From: Lutjanus erythropterus
Taxonomy: Eukaryota; Chordata; Actinopteri; Lutjaniformes; Lutjanidae
Length of the DNA stretch: 64,000 nt
Assembly: GCA_020091685.1 (NCBI GenBank)
Contig: CM034613.1
Location: 7,192,864 to 7,256,863 of the forward strand
Direction of reading: 5' to 3'
Part shown: in pieces, positions 12,300 through 25,283 of the stretch
How positions within the stretch are numbered: position 1 is the stretch's first letter
Layout: every line of letters begins with the position of its first letter
Translations under genes and position numbers: made by a program
The notes under the pieces: generated by a model
What the model was told of the DNA's origin: nothing
Seen by the model: the letters and a program-made list of their open reading frames with translations, nothing else
The model's database searches: none

Positions 12300-13130
12300 T
12301 CTAAATAGGGCTGAAATAATTCCAGTTTTCTTCCAGGTGAGTTTTAATAGTGATGCCCTAAAACAACAAACACAAAAAAACTGTTTTGGCCGAAGACAAA
12401 AAAAATTACTTCGAAAAATTATCCTAGCAACTTTTTTCACCTGCTCTTAAGTCATGAACTCATGAGAGAAAACAAGTTAGTTCACACTTAAAAATGGATC
12501 ACCAGAATTTCTTTTTTTGTCCACTCGCCTCTGAGGGCTTCTGTACAGATAATGTAACAAGAGGCTCTGAAATGTTCATACATATTCTGAGGGAAAAAAC
12601 AATCAATGAGCAGCTTAAAAGTCGCCAGGATTAAAAGTCACCGTGATATTTACGTAAACTTAAACTGTAACCAATCATGTGCTTGTAGCGTTTTATACCC
12701 TGCCTGTGCACCAACATTGGAAGCAGCATTTCAGTGCTTGGTAAACCCCATCGAATCAAAGTTTACCCATCAGTTTGCAGATAGTGTTTAGTCTTAAATT
12801 CATTACAGTAAAACAAGTCAGACCCACACAACTAATGCAGGAGGAAGGGAGATACAGTAACTGTTGTTTCCACTAAACCATTTACTGTACAGCTCCAAAT
12901 CAAATCAGTGTAAACATAAAGCTGGTCTAATAACAAATTTTAGGAGCTTCGTCTTGCTCTGGACTTACAGCCTTAAAGAGAAAGAAAGAAGCCAACCCTC
13001 TGAGGAAAAAAAATCTAGCTGGGAGAAGGGAGGAAGAAGGAATAAAACGAACACTAGAGCCGTCAGAGTGAGAGAACACGAAAGAGAGCAAGGAAAAGAC
13101 CGAGACCAGAAAAAGAAATTAAGCGGAGAA
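12300..13130. other. Intergenic, nothing recognised
   Basis: Ends in a purine-rich GA tract (12975-13130). No gene recognised. Confidence 0.4.
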
Positions 13131-13132
13131 AG

Positions 13133-13321
13133 ATGGCAATAGTACCAGAGAGAGGGACAGCCGTCCAGGCCCCGCAAGGCCCGTCTTCCCTCTTCAAAGG
13201 ACCAGAGAGGGGCCCCGTCTCCCTGCCTCCTTCATCCTCTATCGATCCCTCCATCCCCCCGCGGACGACTTCTCATCTGGTGAGGAACGATAGGGCCCAG
13301 CGACTAACACACACCCACTGA
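13133..13321 (+). other. Unrecognised proline/serine-rich open frame
   Basis: A 62-codon frame begins at an ATG in good context (AAAGATGGC) after a purine-rich leader. It reads MAIVPERGTAVQAPQGPSS with a GC-rich, Pro/Ser-rich continuation. A GT donor (CTGGTGAGG) lies near 13279, so it could be a first exon. No family is recognised, and the opposite strand is also open here, which is common in GC-rich low-complexity DNA. Confidence 0.15.
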
Positions 13322-13977
13322 GGGTATAATTCAATGGGCAGCATCTGGGTGTCTGTCTACGTCCTGCTGCGCGGTTCGTCTCTTGGTGAACACACATATA
13401 CGCACACTCAAAAAAGCTCATTAAAAAAGACCAACCAAGCAGAGGAGACGGGGGACAATTATCAGAATCAGTCAAGTCAGAACCAGTCTCCGAAAAATCG
13501 AATGAGAAACACGCACAAATGTGAGTTCCTTAAACGAAAAGTAGGTTTACACGATGTGCAACAGGCTGTGCTGGGCCCACGGTGAAGTACCTTGACTTGG
13601 TCTTGACTATGGCAGATAAATAGCAGAAGTCCTGACTCTGCAGCTATTCTGTACCGGTCTTTTTGTTCAAGCCAGACCTTTTTTACTTGATCAATACACT
13701 CCTGCTGATTTGATTCATCGTATCTCCATACACTGCTTTATATTTACTATCTAAATCCCTTATAAAGGGCCTACCATCACGCTCCAATCACCAAGGACCA
13801 AAATGTCTGCTCAGGTAGGAAAAACACAACTCAAAAACTTAAAGAAGTTTCAAGGATTTCTCAAATCTTGTAACAACTCTTACATCTTTGTACAGTAAGA
13901 AAATCATTGTATTATTTTATAATAAACCATTTTAATCGATTAAGCATCCTCATCCTTTTCAGTCTTCTGTTATTTAA

Positions 13978-14100
13978 GGCCCGGTCACACCAAAAAGTGT
14001 GACAAATGGATGACTGTGACAAATGGACAGAGCCCAAAGTGACGTGTTTTAATGGCTTGTTTTTTATCCAACCAGCAGACTAAAAACCCAAATATCGAGT
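13978..14100 (+). mobile_element. Possible end of a transposon
   Basis: GGCCCGGTCACACCAAAAAG resembles the terminal repeat of several fish MITEs, but no matching opposite end was found. Confidence 0.25.
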
Positions 14101-15500
14101 AACCAATTAGTTAACTAATTGGTAGCTCTGGAAGTGATTATTCCCAGGGCGGAGCAGGTGATGAACGACTGTAGCTGCTGAGCTGACCGCTGAAATGCTA
14201 GCTAACCAGGACATGCTAGTGGTAGTCAGTCACAATTGACCCTTTCCTAAGTCCCGCCCCCTTTTGCTCTCTTGGACGCTTGGTACTCAACAGAAACTCA
14301 GTCAGCTTTCTCCTTTCCTACTTCCTGTACTTACATATTCTGTGTGCTAGCCTCATCGGTTTAAAAGAAAAGTTAGCTAATGTAAGCAAATTGCTAGCTA
14401 ACTATTAATGTAGAAGGTATTTTAGAAACATTACCTATAAGCTGCAACTAGCTAGATAACAATTGATGCAGTTTAGCCAGCTAGTTAGAACTGTTATTGG
14501 AGCACAGAGCAAAAAAGTGGCGAGACTTAGGAAGGGTCAAAAGCTCTCAGTGCTTTTTCCCATTTTCTTCGCACTGGGCCGTTTATCCCCACTGGAATTT
14601 TCTTCTCAAGATTGTTCATTAATTCATTCAGAAAAGAGTTTTATTGAAGAAGGAGCAAGCATGCTAGCTGCTTGATCATCGTCAGTATGAAATCTAAAAA
14701 GCTTGGCCGCTAACGGAACAATAAGTTCATGCAGTCTTTTTAAGAGACAAAGTTGCAGAATCAATTCCTCACTGATAACTGTCTCAAAACCATCTTTTGT
14801 GGAGCTGTTCATAAAACTGGATGGTGCAACTCAGCCAATAAGGGAATAGCTTCCTCCATTTAGGACTTTAGGTTCCCTGAAAGGTTAGTGTTAAGAATAA
14901 ATCTATATATTATGACAAATCTACTGGAATTAAACTAATTTTGCCACAATATTTTATATGTTGGTATGACCAGGCCTTCAGAAGGAGAAAAGACAACTTT
15001 AACATTCTGACCATGACTCAGCAGATTCATCAAAATTGCACCAAAATTAGATGTTAAGGGAAATGCAAGACGTAGGTTTCTCTTTTCAAAACCGCTCAAA
15101 CGCAGTTCTTTGGTACATTCCATTACCATTACTAATGAAATGTAAGCGGCATTGAAAATAGTTAAAGACCTTAACAGGGAGTCATTTACATAAAAAAGGA
15201 CTATGAATACCTGAGAAAGATTTTTTAAATTAAAATTATGCCATAAATTGAGGCGTGGGGATCAAAAAAAGTGGGCTAAAAACGCAGTTGACAGAGAAAA
15301 GAGACTCTTTGTTCAAAGACTCGGCAGTTCTCCTCTCAACATTACATTCAGTTACATCAGCCACACCTTGTTTTTCCTTTCTAATTCAGCCATCGCCCAC
15401 TCTGATCTGAAATAAAAAGCAGAGAAACGCAGCAATCAAGGAGCTTTTCTCGCGCTGTCTTTAGAAGTGTAAGTAATATGTGAAAACCCTTAGGCGTACA
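14101..15500. other. Intergenic, downstream of tmem102
   Basis: No gene recognised. The 3' UTR of tmem102 may run into this region from the right, but no poly(A) signal stands out enough to call; a minus-strand AATAAA near 14640 is one option. Confidence 0.35.
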
Positions 15501-15516
15501 TATACACACATACTGT

Positions 15517-15541
15517 ACACACACACACACACACACACACA
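15517..15541. repeat. (CA)n microsatellite
   Basis: Simple CA run of about 25 bases in the presumed 3' region of tmem102. Confidence 0.9.
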
Positions 15542-15971
15542 CTCTTCTTGTGTTGATCTCCACTGGACTTATTTCACATGACTAAAGCTGGCCCTCATCT
15601 TTGTAGCCCTGGCTGATAAGTCTCATTAAGGCCAGCTCATTAGGAGAGGGCCGTCTCCGTGGCAACAGCTGGATGACATCAGGTCTTTTGTGCGACGACC
15701 GCCAAATTGGACGTCATTTGTCAGTAGTAGGACATTGTGTGTTTTTGGTTTAAGGAGTCAGTCGAGCAGCAAGGCTTTGTTGCTTTGTTCAGCCTCAGGA
15801 TGGTGAACAGCAGGCGTGTTTCCAGTTTCAGGCCTGCGGTGTCGAGAAGAAAAACACCTGCCTGATTTTCAGTTTCCGTCCCCTCTGATGTGACATCTCA
15901 GAGCATCTTCACAGTGTGTTTGTAAGCTAAACACACACATTTCCACACATCTTCTCTGCAGCGTGTCTGCG

Positions 15972-18900
15972 TCAGTAGAACTTGTCATCGATGCGGAAGT
16001 GTGGCCTGGTGACATCATCTGGGTTGAGGAAGACGGATATGGATTTTCCAGGGTTCTCGGTGACCAGCTGCTGCAGTCGCTGCGCCAGCTTGTCCTCCGA
16101 AGGCGAGATGATGCCGTTGGCAGGGTGGTGTCCGGGGGAGCCGTGGCCGTTGGTGCTGGACGTCAGCTCCTTCTTCAGCTGGCCCGCCTGCTGGGCTTGG
16201 TCCAGGGCCGCCCGAAGGTGCTCACTGGGATCTGAGCGCACGTGGGCGAGTTTCCTGGCAACAAGCAGCGCCTGGCTGTCTGTCAGGTGCTCCAACATGT
16301 TGCACTGTGGCAGGAAGTAGTTTGGGCAGTTTTTACCCAGGATGCAATGAGCCAGGTCATCCAGGAGGCCCAGCAGAAGGCGGCCAGGGGTGTCGGCGTC
16401 AGGGCAGTTTAGGTAAGCGGCAGGAAGTCGGTCACAGGCCCAGAAGAGAAGCGTACGCAGGTGATAGAGGCTGAGGCCTGTACGTGGACGGGCCAGGATA
16501 CGAGACAACACGGCTTTGGCTGCTTGGAAAGCCTGAGCCATCGGATAGGGGATGCACTTCTTCAACTGAACCTGGTAATAAGAGAAACAGAGGACCAACA
16601 AATTAAGTAGGACAGGAAGTCTTTGACTAGGTTACACCAACAAAGATTAAGTTCATTTAGATTAGCTCTAATGAAAGTTCAGCAAAATTAGGTTTAAAAA
16701 GAGTAAACCCACATTTTAAATTAATTAAAGCTCTGTTGCACAATTACATGAGAGTAATCAATATGGAGATGTGTGCTAACGCTTTTTTTTATTTTGAGAC
16801 TTAGCAAGTAAGCAAGAGGAGAAAACCCATCAGCTTTCAGCTAATTGTAACTTACTGTATTCCTTAACAAAACCTTTATTGTTTGCTATCTAGCTAAAGT
16901 GTTTACAGGATGTTACACTGTTTGCAAGCTAACTGAAAAGTTTACAAAATGTTACACTGTCTGCTAGCAAGCACAGCTAAAACATTTGTATGCCTACTTA
17001 GCCTACTCATTAAGGATCAGCGGAGAACCTTTAATTTCTCCTCCTTTGAGAAAAACTTGCTGGCTGAATTAATGGTGTAATATGGGCAAATAATAAAGGA
17101 TTAAAAACAACAACACAGTCAGGAAAAAAGAGAGGTTTAAATTTAATCTTCTTTAATTTAGTTATTCCTTAGTCATTAGTAAACCTTGTTGGTGCAACCC
17201 AGCGATAGTTCTAAACCTGATAAGAACATTTGATAAACAAAGGCCGTGGGATGAGAAGAATGAAGGCAAGGAAATGAAGAAAGAAAAGCAGATGGGAATG
17301 TTGTACCAATGTTTTAAAACCTAATACAAGGTACAATCAAACATGACACCAAAATAAAAACTGCACTAACAATCCCCTCACCTCGCTGCGTGAGAATGCC
17401 AGCCTCCACTCCCTGTCGGGCCGACCACCCAGCGGGGAGCAGCAGGGCAGCAGATAGAAGCCAGATATGGCCTCCTCCTCTGTGATTTTACCATCCCAGA
17501 AGTGGTTGGCGGTCAGCCAGCCTTGAGCCACAGCAGGCCAACCCCGGAACGACACCACAGGCAGCAGGTCGTACAGCACCCGGCTGGAACCTGCCTGCAG
17601 GGAGAACAGAGGAGGGACACTGTTGCATGACGCTTTCTTGAAAATTATCTTAACATTTGGCTCCAATACTGATGTACTCCACAAAAATGGCTTCTTTAAA
17701 CAAGCAATTACAGAGCACCGCTCAAAAGTTACCTGTGGAGAGTGTGACCTCTACTAGTGATGCTAAATGGATGTAAATAATGCTGGATTTAAAACTGGCA
17801 TCATACCAGCGTGGGACTGTTTGTTTCCCATCTGTACCTGCAGGATGATGGTGGTGAGGGGTCCATTCCTCTCAAGTCGGTCCGGGGTGGGAATGCCTCT
17901 CTGGGGGCTGCGCCTCAGCTCCTCCACAGCCTCGCTCACCACCCCCCAGAACCAGTCTGTCACCAGGGTGGGAGAGAAGTAGCATCCGTCCAGAGACTGA
18001 GGAGAGCCCAGAGAGGGGATGGAGCCTTTACCTGAGCAACACAGAGAAGGATGAATGCTGGGTCTCTCCAGCAGACAGATCAGATTTAATAGTCACAAGG
18101 TGATGAAAATAATAGCACTTAAATTGTTATTTAGTGTTAAGTAGTCTGACACAAAAGTACTTAGGCTAGTGTGTGTATTGCAAAATACTGTGAAACTCAG
18201 AGAACTAATCTCATTAAATGCTTTTAAATCCAAAATAAAAGAATTAGAGGCAAATTTCTTGGGATGTTGATGTTTTTAGTTTACCCTGGTTACGAAACTG
18301 ACTCCTAGAATTTTCTCTGTAATTTGAGTTTCAGTGCATGCTTATTGTATTTTGTCTTCCTTTGCGTTTCTGTCTGAACTTTTGCGTGTTTGGTGCTGAC
18401 TGCCTTGGACAGGTCTTCCTTGAAAATACAATTCTTAATCTTGTAGTTAAATGAAGATTTAATAAAGTTTCAGGACTCCAATAAAAACTAATTCAACCAA
18501 CAAAGTGCCAGAAACACTAAATTCCTACTATGAAAACATTACTCGAGCTGACCCAAAGACCCTTTTTGGTGCTTCGAAGCCTCACTGAGAGCTCCCTGGG
18601 AATATCTGAAACTTCAGCTCCAAATCTCCAAGGTCAACTTGAGGAAGTGTTGAGCGCGTGTGTGTGTAGGGAAGGCCAAGCTTGTCACAGCTCTGTGCTC
18701 AAAGACTGCATTTGTGCGAGCAGACCAGAGAGGATGGTTACTGATGATGGGCACTGTTCTGTGCGCTCTTATCATGTGCACGCACCTAGTTTTTACGAGC
18801 TTGGGTTTTGAGACAAGTTAAATGTCATTGAGGAGTCAGTAATTTGTCTCTTCTGGCTTTCAGAAACCTGATTTATATGTCAATTACCATGGCATCGGTA

Positions 18901-20775
18901 GAAGCTTTAAAGGATTTTGGTTAGCCCTAAAGTTGCAGTTCCTTGGAAAATAGTTCCTGTGACAAAAAGGTCTAGGAGGTTTGGGTGGAAATGTATCTTT
19001 TGTGACTGTGTTGCACAGTTTTCTTCTGATTTCAGCATGAAATCATTTTGTTTGGTATATTTATCTCAGGTAAAATATACTATACAAGTAGCCTTGTTGT
19101 CCTGCATCCTGAATAAATGGCTTGAAATATTATGCCCAGATAATTGGAAAAAAACAAACAAAATAAAACAAAAACAAAGGTGTGCTGCAGACCAAAAGAA
19201 AACCATTTCTTTGTAACCTTTAGTTCGCTTTTCGGTGTGATATACATTCCTGCTGTTGACTAATCCTAACCATAACACCCCATCCTGCTACAACAAATAC
19301 AGCAACATAAGATCCTGTGGGAAATGTTTTGATACGACCAGAAAATGTGGCCAGTGTGTTTCCCAAATGGCTGGAAATTAAAGAGATCCATATCAATAAA
19401 TGTCATTACTTTTTCTCATCTCGGAAGTTTCACACTCGCGAGCGTGTGGCAGATTGATGTTGCGGTGTAATCTGGGAAGCCCCCGTGTAATCTTGAACTT
19501 TCGATTGTGGAGTTATAGCCATAAATACTTCAGCGTGTGTTTCCTGGGGAGGCGTTTCTCGTTTCACCTATCTGGGGAGTCATAAGAAGGAGCCTCTGCC
19601 GTGGCTTCGGTGGGTAAAATTGCATCACACTATCATGCATCGAATTATCTCAGTGAAACATGAACAAAATTCAATCAGCTCCCGTTCCTTCCACTCTGCA
19701 CTGCTACAGCACCTTCATCGCTGTCTTATTCCACTGCTCGACTCTCTCTTCACTTATCTCTTCATCTTTCTAACCCATCCTCCTTCCGCTGTAGTCTTTT
19801 ACCTATTTTCCTACGTCTTCTTCCTGCTCCCTTACTTCTTCCCCTCACCTTTTATTCCCTCGTTTCCTCTTCCTCATTACCAATTTCTCCTTCCTCTGCC
19901 CTTGCAATGATTACCCTACTTTTTCTGCTTACCCATCTCTCCCTCCTCCTCCTCGTCTTCCTCAGCGGTCAGTCCGTTCTCCTCCTGGCAGCAGATGCTC
20001 CAGCGGGACAGGATGTTGGAGTCGCAGAGGCGAAGGCTGAGCCACGAGTGGCAGGGCGGGGAGTGCCTCATGTCCAGGGTGACTGGCTGGTTGCGGTCGT
20101 GGAGCTTGAGGGCGGGCACGAGCAAGGTGAAGTCAAGGTCAAAGTCTGCCCCTTTGGCATAGTCCCCCAGGTCCTCAGGGTTGAGGTCCAAGACTCCCTC
20201 CCTGGCCCCGCCTGACAGCAGCAGGTACTCATTGGCCACCGGGAGGCGCTGGTCTACCTTCTGGACTAAGCCTGCAAGGGTTGGGGGGTGAAGAAGAGAC
20301 CCAATCAGAGTCAGCAAAATTTAAATTCAGAGCCTTGGGTGTGTGTGGAAAAGTGTTTCTGCCAGCAGAACTGAAGCGAGGGGCAATGAGCGGAAAGGTT
20401 TTGAGGAGTGTTCTCTCCCGCTCACAGATGCGTACACACATTAAAATGCATTTCATATTCAGATGCACGCACAAGCTCAGAGTAAGCATGCCGGCTCTGG
20501 CGAACGCACTGGGACAGAAAACAGCAAGTGGGTGAGCCTGGGAAATTTCTGGCTTGGTTTGTTTTGTGAGGGTGCTGCATATATTTATGAGTCTGAGCCG
20601 CACTGATATTGACACAAGAAGGAGTGTGATATTAACAGCCACAGCTGACCACATGACACTAATGATAAATCTAATGGGTCGCCCACATATGTATTCAGCA
20701 AAGCTCCCATTTTAGTTTCCATACACTACATACTCTCTACTACTCTAAAATGGTTTTAGAGTGGTAGAGAGTACG

Positions 20776-20824
<49 letters not shown>

Positions 20825-23800
20825 CACAGGCCTAGACAGTGGCTTGAATATGATCAAGAGAGACACCATTAATGTACAAATATTTTTTTTTATTTCACAA
20901 TGATTGATTGAAATGAATGAATCTGACAGACCCCTTTGCAGAGTGTCACGGACCCCTCGGGGGCTCCAGAGCCCTATTTGAGAACCACTGATCTAAAGGA
21001 CAGAGGGTGTTGCACACTGTACAGATTGTTGAGCCCCCTGAGGTAAGTTGTGATTTGTGATATTGGGGTACATAAATTAAATTCAACTTAACTCAGGCTG
21101 AGCAACATAGCCGAAAACTTTATCACAATATCACTTTTATTTCAGTCGATTTTTAACGACTAAGAGAGAAATGGTGGAATTTAACCACTTCATTTTGAAT
21201 TTTACTGCCTTACTTTGAATTTAAACACTTTATTTATCAAGGCACACGGGTAATAGACTTAAAGAAAACCAAAAAGTTTCCATAATGGCAAGCTGACCTG
21301 TCCTTTTTAATTCCTAATTTTCTTACCGTCTGAACTCATTTTCTCACTCCACACTGTTTCTGTCGTTGTGTCACATGTCGATAGTGCAACACACCTGTTA
21401 AATGATTGGTTGTTTGTGTGTCACTTGTAGCCCACTCCATTATCAAGGGGTAAGATGGGCTGCTTATGGGCTCGGGTGTATTCATGGCGGTTTACATTTT
21501 AATTGAAACTACTGAACATTTTATTGAATCATTTTCTTACTGCCATTGATGAAGTGGTCATTGACAATATTGTTTTTTATTGCTCTGGGCTACTCTGTAC
21601 AGTCATAATGCATCTACATCATGACTGGCTGAGAGTTTCCACCTGTTAAAATTCAGCAGGAAAGAGGCAAAGCAAAATGACTTTAAGGATAATCCCAGTT
21701 TATTGCAACTTGAGTCATATCTTTGTAGTTTGGTTAGTTAATTGCCAAGATATGGGAATATGGCAATATCACTAAAAGGAAGTGTGGTGGGGCGAGAAAT
21801 ACGAGCAATCAGACGATCATCTTATTATATTCTTATTATACTTCAGGCTCGACTGCACCATCATTTTCCAGAGTGCTAAAAAGCATTCCTCACTCTCCTC
21901 TCTGGACAGTTTATATGAGAGAAACTCGAGCCTCCAAATCCCTTTATGGCTACTTAGCTGTGTTGTAAACTTCCCCAGCTCTGGGGCCCGTGGGAGTCGC
22001 AGTACTAGAGTCAAGTAAATTACGTTTTGCAAGCTTAAAAGAGCAGCTGAGAAAGGCTTGATCCTACGGCCAAACCTGCGCTGCACTGAAGCTAACTGAG
22101 ACGGTAGCTACGATAGGTCAAAGGTAAAGCATGTACACTTAAAAAACCTCTCGCTGGGGAGAGATTGTGAGAGCTGGAGCTCAAGTGTTTATCCCCAGCA
22201 GGGCAGTTAAGTGGCTGCAGGGAGCTGAAACAGGGGCAGCAGACCAAGCCGGCAGGCCATGGCTGGGGGCACAAAGCTGCTAACATGATTCCTCTGATCC
22301 AATTACATGGGCACAGAACCTTGGTGACATGTTTTCATGTTGAGGCATGTGTGTGTACTTCAGTGTGTGTCTTTTTTATCTGGCATTTTTCTTATTTTTC
22401 ACACTCAAACAAAGTGGCATCAGGAGAAAGTTTTGGGAAATTTAAGGTGATAAAACCACTGAATTTAAGGCAACTCCTACTCCACCCTTGCAAGTTGTCC
22501 TTGCACCCATGTTAATAAATTATGACAAACCAATCATGGTCTGAGGAACATATCCCTTTGCAAGAGTGGCATCCCCACCCATGGAATCCCACACAATCAT
22601 TCGCTACATCAAAAAGGGCAAAACAGTTTGATGCAATATAAAAAAAACAGGTGGGAACCGGGGGAAAACATCCAGAGACTGAAAATGAACCGAGCGACTA
22701 AAGTGGGAGTCAAAGTCAAATGTGCTGACGAGGCTCTCTCCGGTGCTTTGCTTTGAAACACGGCAAAATGAAAGTTCCTCACTTGACGCGACCACTGGGG
22801 GAGCAGTCGAATAGAAGAGGAAGGAAAAAAACTATATGACAGCGCATCTTTGGATGTTCGGATTTCTCAGCAGAGTCAGCTCATCTCCTGAGTAGACTAC
22901 TGCAGCTCAGTTTTTATCCGGAGCAGTTAAACCGCAGCGATAAAGTTCCTCAGGATTTTCAGCCTGTGAACTCTCCCATGACACATGCACCAAGTACCTG
23001 CTAGAATGCACTGTAGTACTTTAAAATATGTAGCAAATGTTCCACTTTATCAAAGTGTTAGCCTACTCATTTCAGGCTGAGTAAAGACCAGAATTAATAT
23101 GTAGAAAACTTTCTTGCGTGCTGTAAATCACGACGAGGTGTGACAAAAATATCTTGTCAGGGGATGAGGCAGCGCCTGATGATAATTATGATGATTACAA
23201 ACTGGACATCAAACAAATAGATTCTGTTTTATGCTTTTTTTTTTTAAATCATTTTGCTGTTTGACATACAACAAGGGTGCCAAAAACTTATGACGATGAT
23301 GATTTGTATTTTTTAAATTTATTTTCTATTTTGGTGGTTTTTGGGATTATTCTGGTGCAGAACAGAATCACAGAATGGAGCAAAATAAAGCACATTATTA
23401 TTAGTAGTAAATAATAAACTCAGTTTGTCAAGTTTCATCTCCTTTTGATAAGAGCTTGCTCGTGCTTGCATTACATGTTGAATAAATAACATGTATTTAT
23501 CGTCTGCTGCAAGAAGAGGGAGAGATTACAACTTGTTACATTCTTGCTGTCTTGTCTAGAAGGTATCCCTTGATTTGCTAAACTCTGACAAGATTTGTAA
23601 TTCTGATCACTGTCACACAATCTTTCTACACAATATCCCCTCTATGTCCCTCACCTGTTTGAGCTGCTGTATGAGAAGAGTCCAAGACCTGCACACACTG
23701 CAGCAAATATCTACTTATGCAGCTCCGCTGTCAGTGCTGCTAGTTTATATCAGTGGTGTTTGGTACTACATGGGTTTTAAGTGCTTTAATAGGGTCCATC

Positions 23801-25239
23801 GTTAACAAATAGTCTCCTTCACACGAGGGTCTTCTGCTGAAAAAACAGAATCGTGGGTAAAAATAATTCAGAATGTTAGCTGTGTTCTTGGGTGACTTTA
23901 TAAAACATCCTGCTGTCAAAGAAAGTCAACAGATCAGACACACACTGTTCAGAGATTGTGAAACAGAGAGAGGCGGGTGGGGCGAGGCCCGGTGTGTGTG
24001 AAGTCACAGTGGTGTAGGCGTGTGAGTGTGGGGAGATGACAAATTGAAAGGACAATCAAGGTGAGCAGATTAAAGTAGTTTGTTACCAAACAGCAAAATA
24101 AGGCAGAGAATTATGTAGAAATAAACTCCTGAAATAAGAAACAACGCACAACAATACACTGCACGTACATCCACAGCATCAGATGAAGTCTCCCCCACCC
24201 ACCTGCACCATTCACAACAAAATATTTTTCATCAGATCTGCAGGAATCATGTTGGTGACCTATTTTGGATTCATAAGCCAAAGTTAACATGCCTGCCTGG
24301 TTTAGTAAACCTCTGCCCTCAGTATAACTGCAATCTTTAAAAGCCTATTTCACAGCAGGCTTAAAACATTTCATTGTAATGGCACTACATATACCCTGCC
24401 TCAATAACTGCAAGTCAGAGTTTCTTTCAGACATCACTAAACTAGATTTAAAATTCAAAAAGTCAGAGCTACTCTCCTCTGATATTAATTGGTAAAGAGT
24501 TCCTCTTCCCTGCTGCCCTAACTTATTAAAGAGGTCTGAATGAACTTTGTAGACCATAATTTCCTGTCATGGTCTCTTCAGCACTACTGCTTGTTAGAAG
24601 ATAATTTGGGGTGTTGTCCAAGGTGATTAAAGCAACACTGTAGGGTTGAGTGACAGGTCAAATACAACACTAATCAGCAATAATGAGAATGTGACAAATA
24701 ACCTAAAAACTTGTAGTAGTCCATCATACTTAGCTCATCTCTCCTCTGTCTGAGGTGCAACTTGCTAAGTAAATTATGACTAATCAGTTATCAGTACTTC
24801 AAATCTGTTGGACTTGTAAGAGGAAAAAAGAGGGGAGAAAGAGGGGGAAACACTGGACGGGCAGATCAAAGAGGAAAAAAGAGGGAGAAAGACAACGTCA
24901 GAGGGTGGAACAGATCAGACACCAGCCAAAGGGCAACAAGTTTGAAGCTGCGACGCCTCTGATTTGTTTGGGTTTTATCTGCCACTGATAAATTGGGTCA
25001 AATAGGCGAGGACGAGGAAAGGGGTGATGAAAAAGAGAATAAAGAGCATCTTATCTCTTCAGCAGGGGCCTCAGTTAGAGAGGGGAGCGCAGAGGAAAAA
25101 CTGTATCAATTAGCGAGGCTTCTTCAATCTCCACGCTGGCTGCAGGAAGTTTGAGGTTGTTCCAAGGAACACAATCTACTTTTTAATCCAAACTCTCAAA
25201 TCGTCAGTCTCACGCCGCTTTACTGGGTATTCGCCAGTG

Positions 25240-25283
<44 letters not shown>

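Noticed and set aside
1-15960. FGF11, the expected neighbour of TMEM102 by human gene order
   Set aside because: No frame encodes the conserved FGF core (for example the GHYMAMN block), so the gene is absent or lies outside the window.
15963-16320. Plus frames of 90 and 112 codons
   Set aside because: They are shadows of the last coding exon of tmem102.
20837-20990. A complete 154-base hAT element between CAGTGG and CCACTG
   Set aside because: The ends match only over six bases and the flanking 8-mers do not agree, so only the right end is reported.
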